38,384 nt of DNA, from assembly GCF_001544535.1 (NCBI RefSeq), contig NZ_FCON02000076.1, positions 1 through 38,384 of the forward strand, written 5' to 3'. Numbering within the stretch: the first letter of the stretch is position 1; the number at the start of each line of letters is the position of its first letter. Below the pieces are notes generated by a model. It ran no database searches, had not been told where the DNA came from, and saw only the letters and a list, made by a program, of their open reading frames with translations. Below are positions 8,984 to 20,038 of this stretch, piece after piece. Both the position numbers and the translations under genes were made by a program. This DNA is from Caballeronia choica (GTDB taxonomy: Bacteria; Pseudomonadota; Gammaproteobacteria; Burkholderiales; Burkholderiaceae).

Positions 8984-9876
8984 CGATCGAGAAAGCCGTG
9001 CTGTCGGTGTCGCACCGGACGACGTACCGTTATTCGACCTACGTCGAGACCGCCCAGCATCTCGCGACCATCCGCCCGCAGAACACCGCGTGGCAGCGCG
9101 TGATTGCGCATGAGGAAAGCATCGAGCCGACGCCGTCGTACATCAACAGCCGCGTCGATGCCTTCGGCAACGACGTGCTGTATTTTTCGCTGGAGTCGCC
9201 GCACCGGTCGTTGCAGATGATCAGCGAGACGACGGTCGAACTCACGCCGCGCTGGGCGTCGCTCGATCCTGCCGCGACGCCCGCGTGGGATGCCGTCGCG
9301 GCGAGCACGCGGTACAGCGCGGGCGCGGCGTTTCTGCCGGAGACGGAGTTCTGCTTCGCATCGCCGAATATCGGGCTCAGGCAGGATTTGCAGGAATATG
9401 GGCTGGTGAGTTTTACGGCGGGGCGGCCGCTTGCCGAAGGCGCGATCGATTTGATGCACCGGATTCATGCCGATTTCAAATACCAGCCGCTTTCGACTTC
9501 GTACGATACGCCCGCGCATCATGCGTTCGAGTTGAAGAGCGGCGTTTGTCAGGACTTCGCGCAGGTGATGATCGGGTGTATGCGGGCGATTGGTTTGCCG
9601 GCGCGCTATGTGAGCGGATATTTGCGAAACGATCCGCCGCCGGGGCAGGTCAAGCTGATTGGGGCGGATGCTTCGCATGCGTGGGTTTCGGTGTTCTGCC
9701 CCGGCAGCGGGTGGATCGATCTCGATCCGACCAATGACGTGCTCGCGGATCTGGATCACATTACGCTTGCGATCGGCCGCGATTACAGCGATGTGTCGCT
9801 GCTTCGGGGATTGATCCTGGGGGGCGGTTCGCACCGGGTGGATGTTGGGGTGACGGTGCTGGGGCTCGAGGGATGA
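8980..9876 (+). CDS. Transglutaminase family protein (putative peptidase)
   Basis: A 298-residue protein with a transglutaminase N-terminal domain (SVSHRTTYRYSTYVETAQH) and a core domain with a complete triad: SGVCQDFAQVMIGCMRA (Cys), DASHAWVSVF (His) and WIDLDPTND (Asp). COG1305-type proteins often act as cysteine peptidases or amidases rather than protein cross-linkers. It is translationally coupled to the ATP-grasp/alpha-E gene (GTG start inside the upstream stop). Together with the upstream DUF2126 protein it gives the locus two transglutaminase domains with intact triads and one, at 598-1404, that is altered. Codon use drifts toward lower GC in the last third. Confidence 0.9.
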   Translation: MTIEKAVLSVSHRTTYRYSTYVETAQHLATIRPQNTAWQRVIAHEESIEPTPSYINSRVDAFGNDVLYFSLESPHRSLQMISETTVELTPRWASLDPAATPAWDAVAASTRYSAGAAFLPETEFCFASPNIGLRQDLQEYGLVSFTAGRPLAEGAIDLMHRIHADFKYQPLSTSYDTPAHHAFELKSGVCQDFAQVMIGCMRAIGLPARYVSGYLRNDPPPGQVKLIGADASHAWVSVFCPGSGWIDLDPTNDVLADLDHITLAIGRDYSDVSLLRGLILGGGSHRVDVGVTVLGLEG

Positions 9877-9915
9877 TTTTCGCTGGCGCTTGAGGTTTGC
9901 AGCGGCAGAGCCCAA

Positions 9916-9962
9916 GCGCATCAAACGGCGCTATTAAAATCACCCCACTCCGAAGCGCCGGC
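9916..9962. repeat. Dispersed intergenic repeat overlapping a stop codon
   Basis: GCGCATCAAACGG at 9916-9928 followed by CGAAGCGCCGGCGA about 22 bases on. The TCA at 9921-9923 is the reverse-strand stop of the FAD oxidoreductase, so the repeat encodes that protein's last dozen residues. Related copies lie at 520-539, 21793-21807 and 38128-38146. Confidence 0.6.
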
Positions 9963-11120
9963 GACTATCTTCTCCACGACGAGTTCGCCCAGCCCCGGCC
10001 CGACGCTCATTCCCACACCGCCATGCATGAACACGCCTGTGACGTTCGGTGCCACCCGTAGCACCGAGAACGGCTCCTTCGACGCGTCGGCCCGCGCCCC
10101 ATACACGCCTTGCCAACGTTCGACGACTTGCAGCTGACCGCCTAGCGCATCCTCGGCAAGCCGAAGCAGAATCTCATCCACGGCCGCTGCATTAAACGGC
10201 GACGCATCCTCGCCGTAATCATGCGAATCACCGACGATCAGATCGCCATACGGCGTCGGACTCGCCAGCAAGTGAATGCCATGGTCGAGCAGCGCCGGTT
10301 CCCTCGATACCACTTCCTCGCGCAGCGCGGCGGCTTCAGGTAGGTCCGAGAACGCACCGTAATGCAGGCAACTCAATCCGGTCAGCACTGCATGATCGAG
10401 CGCAAACGGCGTGGTCGGCCGCACGCGCAACATCTGCAACCGGCACACGCGTGGTTGCAGCGCCGCGAGTTGCGGCGCAAGCAGCGACAGGTAATCGTGC
10501 CCCGCGCAAACGACGATGTGCTCCGCGCGCCACACACCGGCGGTCGTCTCGACAAGCCCGTCATCGATGGCGCGGACCAGCGTCCCGAAGCGAAACTCCA
10601 CGCCGTGAACACGTTGCAGATAATCGATGAGCGCGGGCACCGCTTCGCGCGAAAACACTTGCAGGTCGTCGTGTCCATGCAGCGCGGCGCGATGCTTGCT
10701 GAAGCGGCCATCGTAGAGATCGTCGAGCGCAGCACGCGACAGGAGTGAAGCGGCGTAGCCGGATTCCGTGGCACGCGTCGCAGCGAACGCCTCCATCACG
10801 CGCGCTTCGGCCTCGCTGCGCGCAAACATGAGCGAGCCCGAACGCCGCACATGCAGGCCGGCGCCGGATGCCCAGTCGAGCCATATATCGCGCGACGCCC
10901 GAGCCAGCGCATGCATCATGCCCGGCGGCTGGCCGGTCACGAGGACCATGCCGAAGTTGCGGATCGAGGCACCAAGCGGTGTGCCGCTGCGCTCGAACAC
11001 GCTGACGCGCAAGCCGCGTCGCGCGGACGCATACGCATGCGCCAGTCCGAGAATGCCGGCGCCGATGATCGCGACATCGGTGCGAAGGGGAGTGTGGGTC
11101 GTGTTCATGGGCATCATCAT
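9921..11120 (-). CDS. FAD-dependent aminophosphonate oxidoreductase (TIGR03364-type)
   Basis: A 399-residue DAO-superfamily flavoenzyme. The dinucleotide-binding motif DVAIIGAGILGLAHAYASARRG is at about residues 15-36, followed by FERSGTPLGASIRNFGM. The C-terminal flavin-contact region GVFMHGGVGMSVGPGLGE is present. I recognise it as the FAD oxidoreductase family tied to phosphonate genes (TIGR03364), proposed to oxidise aminophosphonates related to AEP, such as N-alkylated or hydroxylated forms. It lies 118 bp downstream of phnW on the same strand. Four in-frame ATGs (11120, 11117, 11114, 11108) start the frame and none has a strong ribosome site. The last residues, GASEWGDFNSAV, are encoded by a dispersed repeat. 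Exact substrate is unknown. Confidence 0.85.
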   Translation of the reverse strand: MMMPMNTTHTPLRTDVAIIGAGILGLAHAYASARRGLRVSVFERSGTPLGASIRNFGMVLVTGQPPGMMHALARASRDIWLDWASGAGLHVRRSGSLMFARSEAEARVMEAFAATRATESGYAASLLSRAALDDLYDGRFSKHRAALHGHDDLQVFSREAVPALIDYLQRVHGVEFRFGTLVRAIDDGLVETTAGVWRAEHIVVCAGHDYLSLLAPQLAALQPRVCRLQMLRVRPTTPFALDHAVLTGLSCLHYGAFSDLPEAAALREEVVSREPALLDHGIHLLASPTPYGDLIVGDSHDYGEDASPFNAAAVDEILLRLAEDALGGQLQVVERWQGVYGARADASKEPFSVLRVAPNVTGVFMHGGVGMSVGPGLGELVVEKIVAGASEWGDFNSAV

Positions 11121-11136
11121 CCGGGAAGCGGGAAAT

Positions 11137-11157
11137 GGATCGATACATTGTCGATCC
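11137..11157. promoter_or_regulatory. Inverted repeat ahead of the FAD oxidoreductase
   Basis: GGATCGA at 11137-11143 and TCGATCC at 11151-11157 form a 7-bp inverted repeat with a 7-base centre, between phnW and the FAD oxidoreductase on the minus strand. It could be an operator or an intercistronic RNA hairpin; it lacks a T-run. Confidence 0.3.
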
Positions 11158-11238
11158 GCTCATCGCGCGCCAAGGTCACAAACAATCGCGCGCAGCGGGT
11201 TGCCGAACCCGCTCCGTTCAGCGCGTCATGACGCACCG

Positions 11239-12354
11239 TCAAGCCGCAAGCCGAACGCGCATCGTGCGCAACGCGCGCCCGATTGCACCGACGACGTTAT
11301 GCATCTCGTTCACATCGATCGCGCCGATGCAGCCGACGCGAAACGTCGGCACTTCGGTCAGCTTGCCGGGATAGAGCACATAGCCCGCCTCGCGCACGGC
11401 CTCGTAGAAGCCCTTGAAATCGTAGGCCGGATCGCGCGGCGCATGGAACGTGACGATCACCGGCGACTGCACCGCGCGATCGAGGAACGGCGTGAAGCCG
11501 AGCGCCGCCATGCCGTCGATCAAGGCGGCGCAGTTGCCGCGATAACGCGCGCCACGCGCCGGCTGTCCGCCCTCCGCGATGAACTGATCGAGCGCCGCGC
11601 GCAATGCGGCCACCACATGCGTAGGCGGCGTGAAGCGCCATTGCGATGTCTTCATCATGTACGCGTACTGGTCGTGAAGATCGAGCGCGAGCGACCGTGA
11701 GATGCCTGCGGACGCTTCCAGCAACGCCCGTCTCACGATCACGAAGCCCATCCCCGGCACCCCTTCGAGGCACTTGCCGCTGGCGGAAATCACCGCGTCG
11801 ATGCCGCCTTTCGACACATCGATCGGCAACGCGCCGAACGAACTCATCGCATCGACGATCAGCCGCTTGTCATGCCGCGCACACAGCGCCGCGATATCGT
11901 CTAGCGGATTCAGCAATCCCGCACTCGTCTCCAGATGCACCTGCGCGACGTGCGTGATGCGCGGATCGCGGCGAAACATCTCTTCGATGCGCGCGACGCT
12001 GGCGGGTTCGTCCTCGCGGAACTTCAGTTCGACGGACGCGACGCCAAGCCGCTCCAGGATCTTCAGCAAGCGCGTGCAATACGCGCCGTTGTTCGGCACG
12101 AGCACCACGGCATCGCGCGGCACGAGCGAACCGAGCGCGGCCTCGACCGAAAACGTGCCGCTGCCCTGCATCGGCACGCACACGAAGTCGTCTTCGCCGG
12201 ACACGATCGCGAGCAGGTCGCGGCAGATTTCGCTCGTCATCCGGTTGAAAGCCGCATCCCACGATCCCCAGTCGCGCAGCATCGCTTCACGGGTAGCGGG
12301 TGAGGTGGTCAGCGGGCCGGGGGTCAGCAATATCGGGTCACTTCCGGTGATCAC
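11239..12354 (-). CDS. phnW: 2-aminoethylphosphonate:pyruvate transaminase
   Basis: A 371-residue class V (PLP, fold type I) aminotransferase that converts AEP plus pyruvate to phosphonoacetaldehyde plus alanine. Visible family features are the N-terminal [19 protein letters not shown], the [12 protein letters not shown] loop, [13 protein letters not shown], and [16 protein letters not shown] with the PLP lysine. The C-terminal domain has [19 protein letters not shown] chose the GTG at 12354 because GGAGA lies about 6 bases upstream; a TTG eight codons earlier is the alternative. It diverges from phnS, sharing a control region with a repeated AATGTGG element and a possible Pho box. Phosphonoacetaldehyde is then handled by PhnY and PhnA further along. 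Confidence 0.95.
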   Translation of the reverse strand: MITGSDPILLTPGPLTTSPATREAMLRDWGSWDAAFNRMTSEICRDLLAIVSGEDDFVCVPMQGSGTFSVEAALGSLVPRDAVVLVPNNGAYCTRLLKILERLGVASVELKFREDEPASVARIEEMFRRDPRITHVAQVHLETSAGLLNPLDDIAALCARHDKRLIVDAMSSFGALPIDVSKGGIDAVISASGKCLEGVPGMGFVIVRRALLEASAGISRSLALDLHDQYAYMMKTSQWRFTPPTHVVAALRAALDQFIAEGGQPARGARYRGNCAALIDGMAALGFTPFLDRAVQSPVIVTFHAPRDPAYDFKGFYEAVREAGYVLYPGKLTEVPTFRVGCIGAIDVNEMHNVVGAIGRALRTMRVRLAA

Positions 12355-12419
12355 GATGTCTCTCCATTCGATTTTCAAGTGCCTCGACGCGCGAGGCAGA
12401 CCCGAATTAGTCTAAGCAT

Positions 12420-12436
12420 AATGTGGCGAAATGTGG
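12420..12436. promoter_or_regulatory. Candidate phosphonate operator, copy 1
   Basis: AATGTGGCGAAATGTGG: two AATGTGG units with an exact 10-bp period, in the phnW-phnS divergent region. A second copy with the same period (AATGTGG-CAA-AAAGTGG) lies at 16659-16675, upstream of phnA. Recurrence only at these two phosphonate promoters suggests binding of a common regulator, which is not encoded in the window. Confidence 0.5.
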
Positions 12437-12458
12437 AGATATTTTGAGATCTGTTGCA

Positions 12459-12476
12459 TCGTCACGGTGTTGTCAC
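12459..12476 (+). promoter_or_regulatory. Possible Pho box
   Basis: TCGTCAC-GGTG-TTGTCAC has the 7+4+7 direct-repeat layout of a PhoB site (consensus CTGTCAT units every 11 bp), with GTCA conserved in both units. It lies between phnW and phnS. Phosphate-starvation control would suit a phosphonate operon, but the match is partial. Confidence 0.4.
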
Positions 12477-12633
12477 GAAGTTCTGTGATGCTTCGTCCGG
12501 CTGCTGGTGGACCTGTCTGGGACCCACCGCGCCGCTGACTGGCGACACGTCACGAACACCATGAACGCAACGACGCCAGAGAACCTCGTGCGTCACCCTC
12601 ACGCCACATCGACTTCCCCGGAGAACCAGCAAC

Positions 12634-13725
12634 ATGACAAGAAATCGCTTTTCCGCATCCCGTTTAGGCGCGCAGCGCGTATTGGCGACGCTGGCCGTTG
12701 CCGCGTTGGCGGGCGTCGCGGCCGTGCCGGCTCATGCTGCCGACGCAGTCGTCCTCTACACCGCCGATGGTCTGGAGAATCTGTACAAGGACGTGCTGCC
12801 GGCCTTCGAGAAGAAGGAAGGCGTGAAGGTCAACATCGTCACGGCGGGCAGCGGGGAAGTGGTGAATCGCGCGACCGTCGAGAAGGATTCGCCGAAAGCG
12901 GATGTGATCGTCACGCTGCCGCCGTTCATCCAGCAGGCGTCGCAAAGCGGCTTGCTGCAGCCGTATCAGAGCGTCAACTACAAGAACGTGCCGGCGATCG
13001 CCAAGGCATCGGACGGCGCGTGGGCCACCTTCGTGAACAACTACTTCTCGTTCGCGATCAACCCGGAAATCACGAAGACGGAACCGAAGACGTTCGCTGA
13101 CCTGCTGCATCCCGACTATAGCGGCAAGGTCGCCTATTCGAACCCCGCCACCGCTGGCGACGGCATGGCCGTGATCATCCTGACGAGCGCGCTGATGGGC
13201 GAGGACAAGGCGTTCGAGTACCTGAAGGACCTGGAGAAGAGCGCGAAATTCCACACCAAGGGCACGGGTTATCTCGACGTCCTGCTCTCGCGCAATGAGA
13301 TCGCGTTCGCGAACGGCGACCTGCAGATGGATCTGGACGACGCGACCAACGGCGGCCTTTCGCTCAAGCCGATCTTCCTCTCGGCCAAACCCGGCGATGC
13401 ACCGACCACGTTCCAGCTGCCCTACGCGATCGGCCTGATCAAGGGCGGCCCGAATCAGGCGGCTGGCAAGAAGCTGGTCGACTATCTGATGTCGGCGGCG
13501 GTGCAATCGAAGGTGCCGGATATCTACGGGATTCCCGGCCGTACCGACGTCCCGCTCGCCGGCAAGAATGGCGAGACGGTCAAGAAGGCGATCGCGGGCG
13601 TGAAGCTGATTCCGGTGGACTGGAATCAGGTGATGGACAAGAAGGCCGGATGGAACACGCGCTGGAAAAACGAAGTCATCGGCAACTCGGGCAAGCAGGT
13701 CGATGTCGTCAAGCCGAAGTCGTAA
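12634..13725 (+). CDS. phnS: AEP ABC transporter, periplasmic binding protein
   Basis: A 363-residue extracellular solute-binding protein of the Fe3+/spermidine/AEP class. Residues 1-36 form a signal peptide (basic start, hydrophobic VLATLAVAALAGVAA, cleavage near AHAAD). The mature part begins AVVLYTADGLENLYKDVLPAFEKKEGV and has the expected lobes (DVIVTLPPFIQQA, GKVAYSNPATAGDG). The family (TIGR03261-like) captures 2-aminoethylphosphonate in the periplasm and hands it to the PhnU/PhnV channel. It is first in the phnSTUV run and diverges from phnW. AEP specificity is inferred from context and overall likeness; related proteins bind iron or polyamines. Confidence 0.92.
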   Translation: MTRNRFSASRLGAQRVLATLAVAALAGVAAVPAHAADAVVLYTADGLENLYKDVLPAFEKKEGVKVNIVTAGSGEVVNRATVEKDSPKADVIVTLPPFIQQASQSGLLQPYQSVNYKNVPAIAKASDGAWATFVNNYFSFAINPEITKTEPKTFADLLHPDYSGKVAYSNPATAGDGMAVIILTSALMGEDKAFEYLKDLEKSAKFHTKGTGYLDVLLSRNEIAFANGDLQMDLDDATNGGLSLKPIFLSAKPGDAPTTFQLPYAIGLIKGGPNQAAGKKLVDYLMSAAVQSKVPDIYGIPGRTDVPLAGKNGETVKKAIAGVKLIPVDWNQVMDKKAGWNTRWKNEVIGNSGKQVDVVKPKS

Positions 13726-13800
13726 GCGCTCGCGTGCTTCGCTTGCTTCCTTAGCCGTCGAATCCGCGCTTTCTTCCTTAAACGCTCAAGGACGCGAACC

Positions 13801-14889
13801 GTGAACACTCTGACACTGGCTCCGGCCACGAGCGAGGCCGCCGCGAGCCAAACCCGGCAGCACGCCGATGGCGGCGTGCGCATCGACCGCCTGAGCGTGC
13901 GCTTCGGCACGCGCACCGTGCTCGACGAATTGTCGCTGACGATCGAGCGCGGCGAACTGCTGACCGTGCTCGGCCGCAGCGGTTGTGGCAAGACGACGCT
14001 GCTGCGGTTCATCGCGGGCTTCATCCAGGCGGACGGGCTTGCGGGACGCCTGACGGTGGCCGGCCGCGACCTCACTCACGTGCCGCCCTTCAAGCGCAAC
14101 CTCGGCTTGCTGTTTCAAAGCTATGCGCTGTTCCCGCATCTGTCGGTGTTCGATAACGTCGCGTTCGGCTTGCGGGCGCGTCGTCTGAAAGCAGGAGAGA
14201 TCGCGCGCCGCGTCGCCGATGCGCTCAAGCTCGTGCAACTCGGCGACGCGGGGCATGTGATGCCCGCACAGTTGTCGGGCGGCATGCAGCAACGCGTGGC
14301 ATTGGCCCGCGCGCTCGTGATCGAGCCGGACGTGCTGCTGCTCGACGAGCCGCTGTCCGCACTCGATGCCAACCTGCGCGCTTCGGTGCGCACCGAACTC
14401 AAGGCGCTGCATGAACGCTTGCCGAACCTGACGATCGTCTGCGTCACGCACGACCAGGACGACGCGCTCGTGCTCTCGGACCGCACGCTGCTGATGCGCG
14501 ATGGCCGCATCGCGCAACTCGGCACGCCGCGCGAACTCTACGACATCCCGAACGACGCGTTCGTCGCGCGCTACCTTGGCGCGGCCAACCTGCTGCCGCC
14601 GTCGATCATGTTTCCCATCGGCGATGCGCGTCACGCCGCGCGCGACCAGGTTGCCTGCGTGCGTCCGGAATGCCTGTCGATCGTGCCGCTCGGCGCGGCG
14701 CAGCTGCACGGCACGATCGCGTCGGTGGAGTGGTACGGCGCGGCGTTGTCGGTGACGGTCATGCTCGACGCGCTGCCCGACCAGCCCGTGCTCGTCACGA
14801 TGCAGCGCGCCCACAACGCGATGCCCGAGAAGGGCGCGCGCGTTTCCCTACGTCACGAGGTTGGCGATGTCGTCCTTGTCAGCAAGTGA
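13801..14889 (+). CDS. phnT: AEP ABC transporter, ATPase subunit
   Basis: A 362-residue cytoplasmic ATPase that powers AEP uptake. Walker A GRSGCGKTT is at about residues 58-66, the Q-loop is in LLFQSYALFPHLSVFDNV, the signature LSGGMQQRVALARAL is at about 159-173, and Walker B is LLLDEPLSALD. A C-terminal TOBE-like regulatory domain follows (VACVRPECLSIVPLG...). The GTG start at 13801 is preceded by AAGGA. The gene is 75 bp after phnS and overlaps phnU by 23 bases. Confidence 0.93.
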   Translation: MNTLTLAPATSEAAASQTRQHADGGVRIDRLSVRFGTRTVLDELSLTIERGELLTVLGRSGCGKTTLLRFIAGFIQADGLAGRLTVAGRDLTHVPPFKRNLGLLFQSYALFPHLSVFDNVAFGLRARRLKAGEIARRVADALKLVQLGDAGHVMPAQLSGGMQQRVALARALVIEPDVLLLDEPLSALDANLRASVRTELKALHERLPNLTIVCVTHDQDDALVLSDRTLLMRDGRIAQLGTPRELYDIPNDAFVARYLGAANLLPPSIMFPIGDARHAARDQVACVRPECLSIVPLGAAQLHGTIASVEWYGAALSVTVMLDALPDQPVLVTMQRAHNAMPEKGARVSLRHEVGDVVLVSK

Positions 14890-15775
14890 GCCGAGCGAGT
14901 ACGTAGCCGACGACACCGCGTACGTCGTCGCCAGACGGCGGCGCGAGCGGTTGGCGCAGTGGCAGTTGTGGTTCATCCTGGTCGTGGTGCTCGGCCCGCT
15001 CGTCATCTATCCGCTGGCGCAGCTTCTGCTGCTCAGCGTGAGCGGCGCGCACGGCCTGAGCCTTCAGGCATACACCGCGTTTTTCGGCAGTCCGGAGACG
15101 AGCGGTGTGATCGGCACGACGCTCGGCATCCTGTTCGCGAGCGCGACGCTGGCGTCGCTGCTCGGCGTGCTGCTCGCGTCCATGCTGTTCTTCAAGCCGT
15201 TCCCGGGCGCGAAGCTCGTGACGCGCTTCCTCGAATTGTTCGTCGCGTTCCCGTCGTTCCTGGTCGCGTTCACGCTGATCTTTTTGTATGGATCGCAGGG
15301 TTCGGTGAGCATCGGCTTGCAGCGCCTTTTCAATCTGACGAACCCGCCGCTCGACTTCCTGTTCGGCATCGGCGGGGTGATTCTCGCGGAAGTCGTGTTC
15401 TACGCGCCGTTCGTCGTGCGGCCGACGCTCGCGTCGTTCGCCACGCTCGACATGCGCCTGATCGAAGCGGCCAAGAGCCTCGGCGCGAACGGCTGGATGG
15501 TGGCATTCAAGGTCATCCTGCCGCTCGCGTGGCCGGGTATCGCGGCGGGCACGATCCTGTGCTTCCTGCTCACGCTGAACGAATTCGGCATCCTGCTGGT
15601 CCTCGGCAGCGCAAATCTGATCACCTTGCCGACCGCCATCTACAGTGCGGCCACGGTCGATCTCGACTTGCCGACGGCGGCGGCCGGCGCCGTCGTGATG
15701 CTGGCGATGTCGCTCTCGCTCTATGCGCTGTACCGGCGGATCAATCGACGCACCGGAGGCCGCGATGGCAACTGA
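14867..15775 (+). CDS. phnU: AEP ABC transporter, permease 1
   Basis: A 302-residue inner-membrane permease with about six hydrophobic segments, the first at LWFILVVVLGPLVIYPLAQLL. The cytoplasmic coupling (EAA) loop reads EAAKSLGANGWMVAFKVILPLAWPGIAAG. I chose the ATG at 14867, preceded by GAGG, over a TTG two codons earlier. The start lies inside the end of phnT and the stop overlaps phnV by 11 bases, so the importer genes are translationally coupled. Confidence 0.92.
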   Translation: MSSLSASEPSEYVADDTAYVVARRRRERLAQWQLWFILVVVLGPLVIYPLAQLLLLSVSGAHGLSLQAYTAFFGSPETSGVIGTTLGILFASATLASLLGVLLASMLFFKPFPGAKLVTRFLELFVAFPSFLVAFTLIFLYGSQGSVSIGLQRLFNLTNPPLDFLFGIGGVILAEVVFYAPFVVRPTLASFATLDMRLIEAAKSLGANGWMVAFKVILPLAWPGIAAGTILCFLLTLNEFGILLVLGSANLITLPTAIYSAATVDLDLPTAAAGAVVMLAMSLSLYALYRRINRRTGGRDGN

Positions 15776-16604
15776 CCTCACGCTGCCCGCGACGCAGTCG
15801 AAGCCATACTCGCTCAGGCGGATCGGCGCATGGGCGTTCACGGGCTTCGCCGCGCTGCTGTGCTTCTGGCTCTTCGTGTTGCCGGTGGTCGTGGTGGCGC
15901 TGTCGAGCGTGGCCTCGCACTGGTCGGGCACGATTCTCCCCGATGGCTTCAGCATGCGCTGGTTCGAACGCCTCGGCCAGAGCGACTTCGACGCGTTGGC
16001 CATGAGCCTCGAAGTCGGCTTCGGCGTCGCGGTGCTGGGGACGGTGCTCGGCCTGTGGCTCGCGCTGGCGCTGGAAGGCCGCGACCGGCGCGGCGTGGGC
16101 GCGTGGGTCGACACCATCGCGATGATGCCCAACGGCGTGCCAAGCGTCGTGCTCGGGCTGTCAGTGCTGATCGCGTATCACAAGCGACCGCTCGATCTTT
16201 CGGGGTCCGCCGCGATTGTCGTGCTGGTCCAGCTCGCGCTCGTGCTGCCGTTTTGTTATCGATGCGCCGCCGCCGCGCTGCGCCCCGAACTCACGATCCT
16301 GCGGGAAGCCGCGGCGAGTCTCGGCGCGCCGCCGTCGATGGTGCTCGGCCGGGTGGTCTTGCCGCAACTCGTGCCCGCCATCCGCGCGAGCCTCGCGCTC
16401 GGCTTCGCCTTGTCGCTGGGCGAACTGGGTGCCACCCTGACCGTCTATCCGCCGGGATTCGCCACCGTGCCGATCGTCGTGGTGGGGCAAGTGAACCGCG
16501 GCTATTACCTGCCGGCGTCGGCGCTTTCGCTGATTTTGCTGGCGGTTTCGCTCGTTGCATTGCTGTTGATCGCGGCGAGAGTGCCCCGGCGGCAGATGAC
16601 CTGA
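15765..16604 (+). CDS. phnV: AEP ABC transporter, permease 2
   Basis: A 279-residue permease with about six membrane segments (for example FTGFAALLCFWLFVLPVVVVAL near the N-terminus). The coupling loop is REAAASLGAPPSMVLGRVVLPQLVPAIRAS. It pairs with PhnU to form the channel. The ATG at 15765 has GGAGG 6 bases upstream; an earlier in-frame ATG at 15723 would add 14 residues that lie within phnU and is rejected. It is the last importer gene, followed by 143 bp before phnA. Confidence 0.92.
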   Translation: MATDLTLPATQSKPYSLRRIGAWAFTGFAALLCFWLFVLPVVVVALSSVASHWSGTILPDGFSMRWFERLGQSDFDALAMSLEVGFGVAVLGTVLGLWLALALEGRDRRGVGAWVDTIAMMPNGVPSVVLGLSVLIAYHKRPLDLSGSAAIVVLVQLALVLPFCYRCAAAALRPELTILREAAASLGAPPSMVLGRVVLPQLVPAIRASLALGFALSLGELGATLTVYPPGFATVPIVVVGQVNRGYYLPASALSLILLAVSLVALLLIAARVPRRQMT

Positions 16605-16658
16605 TTCAGTTGGGCGTGACTGTCTCTCGCTCTCGCGGGAGATTTTCGCTCGGCAATA

Positions 16659-16675
16659 AATGTGGCAAAAAGTGG
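16659..16675. promoter_or_regulatory. Candidate phosphonate operator, copy 2
   Basis: AATGTGG-CAA-AAAGTGG with a 10-bp period, 73 bases ahead of the phnA start. It matches the element at 12420-12436 at 15 of 17 positions. It indicates that phnA-phnY-phnZ has its own promoter under the same regulator as phnW/phnS. Confidence 0.5.
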
Positions 16676-16693
16676 CGTTATGAGTCAAACTAG

Positions 16694-19467
<2,774 letters not shown>

Positions 19468-19470
19468 GAC

Positions 19471-20034
19471 ATGGCGCTGACCATCCCCGAGATCAGGCAT
19501 CTCTTCGATACTCATGGTGCCATGGCCTACAGCGGCGAACCCGTCACGCAACTCCAGCATGCGCTGCAGACGGCGGCGCTAGCCGAGGAAGCGGGCGCTG
19601 ACGCGTCGCTCGTGGGCGCGTCATTGCTGCACGATCTGGGGCACTTGCTGAACCTTCAGGGCGAGACGCCAAGCGAGCGCGGTATCGACGATTTGCACCA
19701 GTACTTCGCGCTGCCGTTCCTGCGTCCGCTTTTCAGCGACGCGGTGCTCGAACCGATCCGCCTTCACGTCGATGCAAAGCGCTGCTTGTGCGCAATCGAC
19801 CCGGAGTATTTTGCAACGCTGTCCGTCGATTCCGTGCGTAGCCTCGCTTTGCAAGGCGGCATTTTCAGCGTGGAGGAAGCGGATCGCTTCATGCGCAAGC
19901 CGTTCGCTGAAGAAGCGATCTCGCTGCGCCGCTGGGACGATCTCGCGAAGCAGCCAGATAAAGACACCGCTGCAATCGATCACTACATACAACTCATCGA
20001 AAGGCTCTCCGCGAGTCACCGAGCGGCCTGGTAA
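19471..20034 (+). CDS. HD-domain phosphonate oxygenase, PhnZ-like (TIGR03276)
   Basis: A 187-residue HD-domain protein. Counted residues are Y20, E23, H30, H54-D55 (LLHDLGH), H58, H76, H99, K103 and D156. With a shift of 4-5 these fall on the residues I remember as iron ligands and substrate contacts of PhnZ (Y24, E27, H34, H58, D59, H62, H80, H104, K108, D161). PhnZ is a mixed-valent di-iron oxygenase that cleaves 2-amino-1-hydroxyethylphosphonate to glycine and phosphate. The ligand set therefore looks complete and an active oxygenase is likely. No PhnY* hydroxylase is in the window, so its substrate may come from the environment or from another locus. It is last in the phnA-phnY operon. 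Confidence 0.85.
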   Translation: MALTIPEIRHLFDTHGAMAYSGEPVTQLQHALQTAALAEEAGADASLVGASLLHDLGHLLNLQGETPSERGIDDLHQYFALPFLRPLFSDAVLEPIRLHVDAKRCLCAIDPEYFATLSVDSVRSLALQGGIFSVEEADRFMRKPFAEEAISLRRWDDLAKQPDKDTAAIDHYIQLIERLSASHRAAW

Positions 20035-20038
20035 GCGT

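Noticed and set aside
12456-12491. Hairpin GCATC-TCAC ... GTGATGC ahead of phnS
   Set aside because: The stem is interrupted and overlaps the better-supported Pho-box-like repeat; not listed as an attenuator.
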